The notes under the pieces: model-generated
Told to the model about the DNA's origin: nothing
Seen by the model: the letters and a program-made list of their open reading frames with translations, nothing else
Databases searched by the model: none
NCBI GenBank assembly: GCA_028752905.1
Contig: JAQNBH010000013.1
Coordinates: forward strand, 41,979,907 to 42,043,906
From: Cladorhizidae sp. MBARI D1340-BT2
Taxonomy: Eukaryota > Porifera > Demospongiae > Poecilosclerida > Cladorhizidae
Direction of reading: 5' to 3'
DNA: 64,000 nt
Translations under genes and position numbers: made by a program
Shown here: positions 55,108 to 64,000 of the stretch, piece after piece
Numbering within the stretch: position 1 is the first letter of the stretch
Layout of the letters: each line of letters opens with the position of its first letter

Positions 55108-57090
55108 ATGGCATCTTCAGAACCCAGTACTTCAAGGTTACCAGAAGAAGATTCTTCAGATATGGATTCTGACTCTGATAATGAGGTTTCACAAATTGAC
55201 ATTGACAGTCAAATCTCTACATCTATCAGGTCTTATAAGTCTGCAATTTTTTTATATTGTGTGTCTATCGTAGACAGTATGCAAAGACTTTCCCATGGGC
55301 CACAACTTCGTGAAAGGGATCTTCTTTTGCCTTCTGTATGAAGTGCTCTCGTGATATAAAACTTGGAAGAGGTGGTACTAGAGATCTCAGGAGACATCAG
55401 GAAACAAAATTACACAAACACTCAGAAAAAGATGGTGTGGGTGTATATACTGCCTCTACAGTCCTACTTTGGGCCAATAAGAGAGGAGTCTGTAATCCGT
55501 GTAGAAGTACTCTTCGCATATTTCCTTGGAGAGCACCATCTTGCCTTTCAATTGGGAGATCATTGTACCAAACTATTCAAGTTGATGTTTCCTGATTCTT
55601 CTATAGCTAAAGACTTGAAGTGCAGTCGTACTAAAGCAACAACTGTGTTGAAAGTTATTGCCCAGAATTGTTGGAAAAACATTTCCGCAGCAGTTAGAGA
55701 GACTAAATACTGCAGCCTCCAAACTGATGAGACAACTGATATTACTGTTACACAACAAGCTGCTATTATGCTTCGATTCTTCGATAACACCCAAGGATAG
55801 GTGAGATGTGTCTTCTTTGCCCTAGAGAGTGTAGAGAGGGCAACTTCAGAGCTGCCATTTTCAAGAATCCACTACCCTCCTTTATGATAATCTTGTCAGA
55901 TTAGGTACAGATGGGGCCAATGTAATGTTGGGAGCACGAAATTCAGTGATGTCATGGTTATGATGTAAGCAGCCAGCTTTAGTTGCTCTTCATTGTTATT
56001 GTCACATAGCAGCACTAATAGCAAATGAGGCCTGCAAAGTCTTGCCTGATGAATTGGAAGATCTGACAACTGATCCAGAAGAGCCCAAGGAGGCTGCGTA
56101 GAATTTCAGAGTTTTGTGGAATGCAAGCCACACAAGTTGTTAAACACCAAACATGATGGCTCAGCCTTGAAGCTTGTGTAAATCGTCTTATCGAGCAATA
56201 TGAAGCCTTACTCTCATACTTTCAAAGTACTGAGGATAAGCAGGCAGTAGTGAGAAGAGTAAAACTTTTACTTGAAAAGCCCTGACCAATGCTTACTTGC
56301 TCTTCTATGTTCTGCATTACCAATTGTTAATAATTTCAACAGGTACATGCAGCAATCTCCAATTCTTCATGTTCTCTACCAAGAGCTAATACGAAAATTT
56401 CTGTTGCTGTTCATGAATTCTGAGTACGTGTGTGCTGCTGAACATGTTTCACAAGTTGTATTGATAACTCGGAAGAGTATCTCCCTTTACACCAAGTTTT
56501 CGCAGGTCACAACACACTATCATACCTTGAAGAAGAGGATTGATTATCGTCTGAAGATGTGAGAAAATTTAGGGGAGACTATCCAAGCTTGGTGGATTGC
56601 TGCAGCCAAGGGAGTTGTCAAACAATTACCTATGAGTCACAAGTTACTCTCCAATCTCAAAAGGCTTCAACCAGGCTTACAGTACGGCTGGTCAGGTGCT
56701 TGCTGCAGCAGAGTGTGTTCCTCGGGTAGTTCAAGTTGGTGACAAACCGAGGAATTTATGGATTTCTGCACTTCGCCATTACCTCCTAAAGTCACGGCCA
56801 TCACAGAGGTGGATAAGTATTGGCATGCAATCAGCCAAATCAAAGACTGCTAGAAAACTGAGTATCGCTACTCCACATTGGTAAAACTCGCAAAAGCCAT
56901 TCTAGTTATATATACCCCATGGCAATACTGATACCGAACGTTTATTCAGCCACATTGGTCTCAACCAAACGAAGTACAGAAACAGACTAGGAATTTCTAT
57001 ATTGAATTCACTTTTAACAGTGCAATTCAATGTTCCTCAAAAATGCTATGAATTTAAACCAAACACTGAACTATCAAAGACATGTGTAAA
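55108..57090 (+). pseudogene. hAT transposase with BED-type zinc finger, degraded, copy B
   Basis: Same gene as 25,388-27,372: MASSEPSTSRLPEEDSSDMD; BED finger (MKCSRDIKLGRGGTRDLRRH, then HKH); SLQTDETTDITVTQQAAIML (first catalytic Asp; this block is better preserved here than in A); TDGANV; HCYCHIAALIANEAC; and a dimerisation motif broken by an indel (near 56,920). Stops at 55,798 and elsewhere. Not functional. Confidence 0.8.
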
Positions 57091-57596
57091 TGCTATGAAC
57101 ACACTTTAGTATGTTATTTCTCATTAAATTGTTGTTTGGATTTTTTGTTGCCAAATTTTTTGGATAACACAGGCGAGTAATTTGATTATGGCAACACTGT
57201 ACCAGTGAGACAGCCAAACTGCATTATGAGGACATCACAGAGAGTCTGCCTATGTGAGGAACATGGAAGGCAGCTGACCTGGAAGGAATATGAATAGCCA
57301 TACAACAAAATGTATTGCTACCTGATCAGGATCTGGTGGTGTTATTACATGCATGCTAGTACTGCAGGCTGCCAAGCTACAATAATAGAGCATACGCACA
57401 CACAGATATATATGCAGTTTTATAATTGGTAAAGGATATCAATACAGTAAACATGCTTGTGTTGACTCAATATCGAGTCTAGCTGAGCCAGGTCAGCAAG
57501 CAGCTGCTATAAAGTAGTCACATTACTGACCAGTTGGTTTCCTCTGAAGCTTACTCTTGTGACAATATTTAACACGACAAAGACCTTCAACAAAAA

Positions 57597-57795
57597 ATGG
57601 TAGCTACTTATGATGCATGTGTCTATGTTATATATGAATACATCGGCACGTGTGTATACTTTAGTAATAAACATGGCAGCTACTTATGATGCATGTGTCT
57701 GTTATATATGAATACATCGGCACGTGTGTATACTTTAGTAATAAACATGGCAGCTACTTATGATGCATGTGTCTATGTTATATATGAATACATAG
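57597..57795. repeat. 76-bp array, left part (block B)
   Basis: About 2.6 units, interrupted inside a unit by the hAT element; the array resumes at 60,912. Confidence 0.93.
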
Positions 57796-57942
57796 CAGAC
57801 CTGCCAACTCACCCGATTCTGCCGGGTGTCACCCGATTTCAACACTAATCTCCAGATCTCCCGATTGAATATCCAATTCACCCGACTTTCTGAGGAATTG
57901 ATTTTTTAAAGATCAGGGTTCAGGTTTAAAAAAATAATAATA

Positions 57943-58587
57943 CAGTATACCCTCGCATATTATCCGAACCTCGAACGCTCGAACTCTGATTACATAATAA
58001 ACCTGGTAATGGTTATGGATTCGTACGCAAGTTACACGTGGAAACTAAGCAAAAGGAAGAGAGTAGTTTTGTCGATCGAGTCTCAGTCAAAGATAGCCAT
58101 TCTAAGCAAGATATCAAATGGAACCAGTCAAGCCGAACTAGCGTAAGGCGTAGGGAAGTTGACAATAACGGAGATAAAAAAGAACGAAGCCAAACTTCGA
58201 GAGTTCGCAGGCAACCTTGACTGTCGGGGGATAAGTTCAGCTCGCAAAATCATGGCCTTGCTAAAGACAAAATGCTTTATATCTGTGGTTCATTCAGAAA
58301 AGGGAGCAAGTCCCAAGGCACTGCAGTTGGTGGACTATTGCTCAGAGAAAATAGAACATTAAATAGTATGAAAAAATATGTATGTAAAACAGCATGCCAG
58401 TTACTGAGGACCTAAATCCTTCTAGTAACAGGAAGTGAGCTTCTTATTATCCCTAGGACCTGCAGATTAAAAGGATATTGAAAATAGTTCCAATGTGATT
58501 CATCATTAATATTTGTGGGGTTTTTTCATATCCAAACTTTTTGCTTATCCAAACTACCTTGGATCCCAATGAGTTCGGATAAGAGAG
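57943..58587 (+). mobile_element. Small pogo-like fragment with CENP-B-type domain nested in the hAT element
   Basis: Starts CAGTATACCCTCGCATATTA after a TA, and ends ttcggataagagag before a TA (58,588-58,589). TATCCGAAC appears in both ends in inverted orientation, but the right end lacks the outer bases. Inside, the plus frame reads KRKRVVLSIESQSKIAILSK, ISNGTSQAELA, a stop, GVGKLTITEIKKNEAKLREF, the CENP-B/pogo N-terminal helix-turn-helix (about 58,040-58,215). No catalytic domain remains. Confidence 0.6.
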
Positions 58588-58592
58588 TAATT

Positions 58593-60749
58593 ATGAAATC
58601 GAAGTTCAAACAAAATAAAATGACAAAGCGACCCGCATCAGCGAGTGCAAGCTACTCTGAAAGTGGCACAGACGCCAAGAAGACACGGAAATACGACGGA
58701 TCAGGCAAGTATTCGTGTTGTTATAAATCCCTGTGGGCCCAAAATTATCCTGTTCGAGCTGTTCCTCGTTGCCCTGCGATGTTTCACTGCATTCCATGCA
58801 GTAAAAACATTCTCTGTAGCCACCAGGGTTTGAGGGATGTCAAAGTTCATTGTGAGAGAGATTCTCATAAAAGCAACGTGAAAGGGCTTAAAGAACAGAT
58901 GCCACTGAACTCTTTTCTTAGCAAGCCAGGAGAATCTGAGATTGGAAGAAAGACCACAAGAGCTGAGGTAATGATCACCAATTTTCTCATTCAGCATAAC
59001 CTCCCTATTGCTACTGCTGATCATTTAGGACCATTATTTAAAGCCATTTTTCCTGACAGCAAGATTGCTTGTCGATATGCATCTGCCAGAACAAAAACCT
59101 CTGCTATTCTTAATGTTGCTATTGGTCCATATTGCCATGAGATACTTGTCGAACACTGCAAAGCTCATCCTTTTAGCTTTGGGACAGATGCATCCAATGA
59201 CAAAGGACTGTTGAAGATGAACCCAGTTACCATCCATTTTTTTGACATTAACAGGTCCAAAAAAGTAACTAGCCAATTTTATGACATCTGCACAACATCT
59301 GGGGAGGATTGTGGCAAAGCTTATTCCATATTTGATGCCATAAATGGAAAATTTGAGTCAGATTCAGTTCCTTGGGTCAATGCTATCAGTCTTAGCGTTG
59401 ATAATACCAATGCTATGATTGGCACTCACAACTCCATTGCTTCAAGATGCAAAGAGAAGAATCCCAGTGTCTTTATTTCTGGATGCCCATGCCATCTTGC
59501 TCACCTTGTTGCCAGTGAGGCCAATGATGCTTTTACGAAGATTGCTGGAATCAACGTCGAAGATGTTGTAATTGATTTGTTCTATTGGTTCGATAAGAGC
59601 TCGAAACGCAAGGGGAAGTTTGCCGAATACTGTGAATTTTGTGACCAGGAATATCAGCAAGTCCTCAAACATGTTTCAACACGCTGGCTATCACTAGAAC
59701 GATGTGTTGATCGAGTTTTAAAAAAGTACCCCAGCCTTAAGTCATACTTCGAGTCAGAGCACTTTGCTGATGAACGTTTTCGTCGACTTCATGCAGCATT
59801 TTGTAATCCAGTTCTGGAACCAGTCCTTCTGTTTCACAGTGCTTCTATTCAATTATTCACCACGTTTAACAAATTGCTACAACGTGAAGAGCCAACGATC
59901 CACATTTTACAAGATGCTATGATTAGCCTGGCCAAGAAGCTAGCTTCTCGTATTGTTCTACTGGACATACTCAGGGACACGCCATTGATGGAAATGAACT
60001 TAAACGATGAAATCTTCAAGCCAACCAATCAAATTTATTTGGGAGGATTGACCAAGACAAAGCTGTCCAAACTATTGAATGATGGTGACATTTCCCTAAC
60101 AATTTTTAACAAGTTTTTTGATGCCGCTAAGTGCTACTTTAAGTATGCACTATTGTACATGCAAGCAAAATTCCCTTTGACTGATGAACTACTTGCAAAT
60201 GCAAAGTGGATTGATGTACCAAGAAGGATTGAAAGCAATTGGGAAAACCTAGAGTACTTTCTAGAGAGGTATTCAAACTTGCTATCTGATATACCACAGG
60301 ATGCCCTCTTTGATGAATTTGTTGACTATCAGACCCTAACAGATGATGACATTGGCCAGTCTGCATGGGAGGAAGCAAAAGTAGTTGATAGTGAGATGGA
60401 AGGGTCATCACCAGTCTTTCACTCTAGAGTGGATGTGCTATGGTGGTACATTGCCAACATGAAACTTTCTGGTACAAATGTTCAGCGTTTCAAATACCTA
60501 TTTCGTGTCGCTGAGGTAGTTGTTGTCCTCCCTCACAGTAATGCTGAAGAGGAACGACTCTTTAGCATTGTCAGAAAGAATAAGACATACGCTCGGTCAT
60601 CAATGAAGCTCGATGGCACTTTGTCAAGTATTCTAGCCATGAAGCTAGCATTCCCTGAATCTGAAGTTCCCTGTTACCGCTGGGTGCCTGATGAGAAAAT
60701 TTTGGACCATGCAAAAAGGGCAACTTCTTGCTATAATCAGAATCATTAA
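58593..60749 (+). CDS. hAT transposase, intact, about 718 aa
   Basis: One open frame to the stop at 60,749. The frame is open further up to 58,515 with an ATG at 58,569, but 58,569-58,589 appears to be the end of a nested pogo fragment, so I chose the Met at 58,593 (MKSKFKQNKMTKRPASASAS); 58,620 is possible too. Domains: Lys/Ser-rich N-terminus; a Cys/His finger (F-H-C-I-P-C ... H-C-E-R-D-S-H, residues about 66-92); an RNase H-like core with candidate catalytic Asp at about 199 (FGTDASN) and about 270 (SVDNTNAM); C-P-C-H-L-A-H-L at about 299; and the hAT dimerisation region with LPHSNAEEERLFSIVRKNKT at about 646-665, including the Glu-rich site. It would excise and insert the surrounding element. 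Length and intactness suggest recent activity. Confidence 0.9.
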   Translation: MKSKFKQNKMTKRPASASASYSESGTDAKKTRKYDGSGKYSCCYKSLWAQNYPVRAVPRCPAMFHCIPCSKNILCSHQGLRDVKVHCERDSHKSNVKGLKEQMPLNSFLSKPGESEIGRKTTRAEVMITNFLIQHNLPIATADHLGPLFKAIFPDSKIACRYASARTKTSAILNVAIGPYCHEILVEHCKAHPFSFGTDASNDKGLLKMNPVTIHFFDINRSKKVTSQFYDICTTSGEDCGKAYSIFDAINGKFESDSVPWVNAISLSVDNTNAMIGTHNSIASRCKEKNPSVFISGCPCHLAHLVASEANDAFTKIAGINVEDVVIDLFYWFDKSSKRKGKFAEYCEFCDQEYQQVLKHVSTRWLSLERCVDRVLKKYPSLKSYFESEHFADERFRRLHAAFCNPVLEPVLLFHSASIQLFTTFNKLLQREEPTIHILQDAMISLAKKLASRIVLLDILRDTPLMEMNLNDEIFKPTNQIYLGGLTKTKLSKLLNDGDISLTIFNKFFDAAKCYFKYALLYMQAKFPLTDELLANAKWIDVPRRIESNWENLEYFLERYSNLLSDIPQDALFDEFVDYQTLTDDDIGQSAWEEAKVVDSEMEGSSPVFHSRVDVLWWYIANMKLSGTNVQRFKYLFRVAEVVVVLPHSNAEEERLFSIVRKNKTYARSSMKLDGTLSSILAMKLAFPESEVPCYRWVPDEKILDHAKRATSCYNQNH

Positions 60750-60917
60750 ACTGATAGCAGTCTGTTATTTGGAGAATTTAGTATGCTTAGTAATATGCTT
60801 ATGTTATGACTTGATGCAAATGATAACCAGATTTTATACTAAATCTCCAGATTTTTCGAGGATCTTTGGGGGAATCTCCAGATTTTCATGACTCAGGGGT
60901 TGGCAGGTCTGACATAG

Positions 60918-61140
60918 GCATGTGTATACTTTAGTAATAAACATATGAATACATAGGCATGTGTGTATACTTTAGTAATAAACATGGCAGCTACTTATAT
61001 GATGCATGTGTCTATGTTATATATGAATACATAGGCATGTGTGTATACTTTAGTAATAAACATGGTAGCTACTTATGATGCATGTGTCTATGTTATATAT
61101 GAATACATAGGCACGTGTATACTTTAGTAATAAACATGAT
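60918..61140. repeat. 76-bp array, right part (block B)
   Basis: About three units continuing the array interrupted at 57,795. The 61,141-61,978 sequence that follows matches 28,611-29,446 and has no gene. Confidence 0.9.
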
Positions 61141-61978
61141 GTGGCTTACTTTTCTCATATATGTCATTATTAGCAATATTTATTCCTAATACAAATGTGC
61201 CATGTTCTCATATATCAATAAACACGTGTGTATTAATTTTTTGTTTTTTTAATCTTTATCTTTTCTACTTTCCTCCTACCTAACTTTATAAGATGTCCAT
61301 TGGTCTATCAGAAGACTACAAACTGTCCAATCAGTTGCAAACAATAACCCGATTCAACACTAATCTGTTCTCTACCGAGCCAAACAACCAGCGACTGGTA
61401 AAGGGTCGTCACAACTATCCTGTTGCATGAAGGAGTTCCATGAAGTGATCAGTGGTTCCCTCATTGGATCTGGCGGATGACTTCAACAAAACCAGAGCTT
61501 ATAATGCATGTGCATTAGTTGTTTGCTTATTCTTGTGACAATTAATATATAGAACTGAGTTGAGTCACCTACAGCTGCACCTTTTCTTACCACCAAGAAA
61601 TGATCATCCTCAGACATTACCTTCAACAAAACCAGTTAATTGCTTATAATGCACATGTCTGTGTGTATTATATGATATAAAAGCACATGCATCTACTTGA
61701 GTATTATAATAAACATGTAAATAATATCATGTTCTGGTGTTATGCTGACCGACTTCTTGTGGGTGGCTGCTCGACTATAAAATACAAATACAAATAATAA
61801 CATGACAATTATGAAATGAATATAATTGGTCAACAAAAATGAAACAAGAATCAACCAATGCTGCAACAAACATTTACACGACCCTTTACCTAATGACCCT
61901 TTTCCTAATAACACCAATACTGTAATAATTCTGGTTTAAAATTTGTATTCTATTTGGAGTGCATTATATTATGGTCCT

Positions 61979-62195
61979 TGTTATAACCTTGTTTAATACC
62001 CTAAGGTTATAGTTCTTTCACTCTTCAACGACCGTGAAAGTCCTTAATCAACTAGTAAACTAACAACCGAAGACAACAGACATTATAAGAAGACATCTTG
62101 ATTTCACTATCTGTGCAACACACGTGACACACTAAAAACGTTTATTTAGAGTCCGGACTATTGAATAATGTCATACAATTCACTTAATTATAACA
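61979..62195 (-). repeat. 3' LTR of a Ty3/gypsy element
   Basis: On the minus strand it begins TGTTATAATTAAGTG and ends AAGGTTATAACA, giving TG...CA ends and an 8-bp inverted repeat TGTTATAA/TTATAACA. It is 217 bp long. Block A continues without it (tggtcct-gtaaatg), so this is a B-specific insertion. The target duplication cannot be checked because the other LTR lies beyond the window. Confidence 0.8.
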
Positions 62196-62208
62196 TTCCT
62201 CCCTTCTT
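62196..62208 (-). other. Polypurine tract of the gypsy element
   Basis: Reads AAGAAGGGAGGAA on the minus strand, directly abutting the LTR start, as required for plus-strand DNA priming. Confidence 0.75.
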
Positions 62209-62252
62209 AGTTTATAAGAGAGTAAAGATAACAAATTCACGATAATTATCAG

Positions 62253-64000
62253 TTAAAACACTGATCCCTTAAAACGATCAGGAGGGGGTCTGTTTCGGAC
62301 AGACCTGCGCAGTACTGTTGTTGACTCACAATCAGGGATGTGTACTGAAGTGTTGTTATCATCCACATTATCATCCACATTAACACGGGGTAAGCGAGGA
62401 GAGCTGACCATGGCTGACGTAGCTGAGTCGGAATGTGGAACACTCCCTTCAGGGGACAGTTTCAGTGTCTCTGGCACTTGAACAGGAATATCATGAAACA
62501 CAATTGCAGGTCCAGACACTTGACCATTTATAGTGCTGGATCCTAACTCGCTCTGTCTCTGACGTATGTTATCCACATGACGACGTACGACTCCCAAGGT
62601 AACTTTAACTCGGTAAGATAAAGGTCCAGTGACATGCTCAACAACACCAGGCATCCAGGTTACATTCTTACACCTGAAATCTCTAACAAAAACCTTGTCA
62701 CCCACTCGGAAAACGCGATCCCGTCCGGTGCTGCCATGTGTCCTCTTACGCTGGCACGATTCCACTCTCTCTGACAAGTCAGGATGAACCAAGTCTAACT
62801 TGGATCTCGGTCGACGACCCATCAGAACCTCGGCTGGGGATAACCCTGTCGTACTGTGTGGCGTTATCCTGTAGCGGAACAAGTATCTCGATAGCTTGGA
62901 CTGCAGTGATCCACCTTCCATCCTCTTCAACCCTTGCTTGAAAGATTGCACCGCCCTCTCAGCCAACCCATTCGTGGAAGGGTGGTAAGGTGCAGACGTC
63001 GTATGCTGAATACCATTCACTTGGCAAAATCTCTGAAACTCATCACTCATAAATGAACTGCCATTATCAGTGACTATGGTCTTGGGAAGACCATGAATAG
63101 CAAAAATACCTTGCAACTTCTCTATGGTGATGGTGGACGTGATTGAACTCATAATCACCACATCCATCCACTTAGAATGAGAATCGACCAAGACTAAAAA
63201 CATGTTACCCATGAACGGGCCAGCGAAGTCTAGGTGGATACGGTTCCAAGGCTGCTTTGTTACTTCCCACGGGTGCATCGAGGCCACAGGAGGTTGCGGT
63301 CGTGATTCCTGGCAAACATTGCACTGCTGTACACATAACTCGATTTCAGAAGTCATGTCTGGCCACCAAAAATAACTTCTTGCCAGATTCTTCATACGAC
63401 TAATTCCTAAATGAGTTTCATGTAGCTGATCTAGCAAACATTTCCGACCAGGCTGGGGTATAATCAACCGTGAACCCCACAGTAAACAACCATCCAGAAG
63501 ACTGAGTTCCAACTTACGAGACTCATACGGTTGAAATTCTCGGTCAAGCTTCACTGACGGCCATCCACACATTACAAACTTCTTCACCCTTGAGAGAAGC
63601 GGATCTTTCTCAATCCATTGTTTCACTTCCTTGGAAGAAATTGGGGTAGACTCAAGGTGAAGAACCAATTGGTTTAACTCAGCAGGAAGACAATCAGAGG
63701 ATGTGACAACTGGGCTTGGCAACCGACTTAATGCATCCGCATTAGCAAGCAACTTCCCAGGCTTGTATTCAATACGATATTGATATGCACTCAATGACAA
63801 TGCCCACCTTTGTAGACGTGCTGAGGCAAGGGGAGGAATTGCTTTCTTTTCATTAAACAAATGGTAGAGTGGTTGGTGATCAGATCTAATGACAAATGAT
63901 CGACCCCACAGGTAAGAATGAAATTTCTTGACACCAAATAGGATAGCTAATCCCTCTTTCTCTAATTGAGAATAGCCCTTCTCAGACACAGTGAGAGTCC
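62253..64000 (-). CDS. Ty3/gypsy pol C-terminal part (RNase H, integrase), runs off the window
   Basis: Open from the window edge to the stop at 62,253 without a break. RNase H: TLTVSEKGYSQLEKEGLAIL and VIRSDHQPLYHLF. Integrase zinc-binding motif: H-E-T-H-L ... C-V-Q-Q-C-N-V-C. Core: WNRIHLDFAGPFMGNMFLVL (Asp), PKTIVTDNGSSFMSDEF (Asp), HPSTNGLAERAVQSFKQGLK (Glu), a D,D,E triad. GPY/F-like module: W-M-P-G-V-V-E-H-V-T-G-P-L-S-Y. The tail RRSVRNRPPPDRF is typical of metazoan gypsy integrases. It makes the enzymes that remove template RNA and insert the cDNA. Protease and reverse transcriptase should lie to the right, outside the window. The intact frame and B-only position indicate a young copy. 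Confidence 0.92.
   Translation of the reverse strand, partial: TLTVSEKGYSQLEKEGLAILFGVKKFHSYLWGRSFVIRSDHQPLYHLFNEKKAIPPLASARLQRWALSLSAYQYRIEYKPGKLLANADALSRLPSPVVTSSDCLPAELNQLVLHLESTPISSKEVKQWIEKDPLLSRVKKFVMCGWPSVKLDREFQPYESRKLELSLLDGCLLWGSRLIIPQPGRKCLLDQLHETHLGISRMKNLARSYFWWPDMTSEIELCVQQCNVCQESRPQPPVASMHPWEVTKQPWNRIHLDFAGPFMGNMFLVLVDSHSKWMDVVIMSSITSTITIEKLQGIFAIHGLPKTIVTDNGSSFMSDEFQRFCQVNGIQHTTSAPYHPSTNGLAERAVQSFKQGLKRMEGGSLQSKLSRYLFRYRITPHSTTGLSPAEVLMGRRPRSKLDLVHPDLSERVESCQRKRTHGSTGRDRVFRVGDKVFVRDFRCKNVTWMPGVVEHVTGPLSYRVKVTLGVVRRHVDNIRQRQSELGSSTINGQVSGPAIVFHDIPVQVPETLKLSPEGSVPHSDSATSAMVSSPRLPRVNVDDNVDDNNTSVHIPDCESTTVLRRSVRNRPPPDRFKGSVF

Larger units (their letters stand above)
53369..57199 (+). 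mobile_element. Old hAT element, copy B (with nested Tigger)
   Basis: Ends CAGTGCTGCCA (53,369) and TGGCAACACTG (57,189-57,199), equivalent to 24,990-27,519. It carries the Tigger-like insertion at 53,494-54,865. Confidence 0.75.
57796..60911 (+). mobile_element. Apparently intact hAT element with 6-bp target duplication (block B only)
   Basis: Ends share CAGACCTGCCAAC (57,796-57,808; complement at 60,899-60,911). The flanks duplicate ACATAG (57,790-57,795 and 60,912-60,917), within a 76-bp unit whose unbroken form reads gaatacataggcatg in every other copy, so the target is verified many times over. It contains one long transposase frame. Multiple tcaccCGAT/aatctccagat motifs lie near both ends. 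Absent from block A. Confidence 0.93.

Overview
The window is animal nuclear DNA. Genes are spliced (GT-AG introns with good donors are readable), there are no bacterial operons, and two RING/B-box/coiled-coil/filamin/NHL (TRIM-NHL) genes sit among many animal-type transposons: PIF/Harbinger, several hAT families, pogo/Tigger, piggyBac, Ty3/gypsy and LINE elements, foldback elements, and very many minisatellites. TRIM-NHL genes of this layout, a cysteine-rich secreted exon and this repeat mix would suit a sponge or another early-branching metazoan. The species cannot be named from the sequence.

The main architecture is a large direct duplication. Block A (about 1,970-29,446) and block B (about 39,972-61,978) carry the same segments in the same order: 30-bp array, 27-bp array, TRIM-NHL gene, pogo transposase fragment, transmembrane exon, degraded hAT element, 76-bp array and a shared tail. 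The offset at the left end is about 38.0 kb. Block B is interrupted on its right by a young gypsy element. Block A abuts a Harbinger element on its left. Between the blocks (29,450-39,970) lie hAT and LINE remnants, one cysteine-rich secreted-protein exon, and a ruined gypsy element that is itself split by a piggyBac element.

The two blocks work as a before/after record. A-only insertions are a hAT element with a 5-bp target duplication (3,483-6,735), a LINE fragment (about 10,650-12,200) and a 4.1-kb unclassified DNA transposon (18,982-23,121). B-only changes are a foldback element (49,848-50,598), a perfect 160-bp inverted duplication (52,187-52,529), a Tigger-like element (53,494-54,865), an apparently intact hAT element with a 6-bp target duplication (57,796-60,911) and a gypsy element (from 61,979). 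Several of these have an empty site in the other block.

Apparently intact coding sequences are few: TRIM-NHL copy A (732 aa), its B-box-less copy B (634 aa), a hAT transposase (about 718 aa), a two-exon Harbinger Myb-like protein (186 aa), and the 3' end of a gypsy pol that runs off the right edge. The most interesting biology is in the TRIM-NHL pair. Their differences cluster at equivalent positions in the NHL repeats and are mostly amino-acid changing, and one copy has lost both B-boxes in frame. Most other open frames are broken transposon genes or by-products of tandem repeats whose period is a multiple of three.
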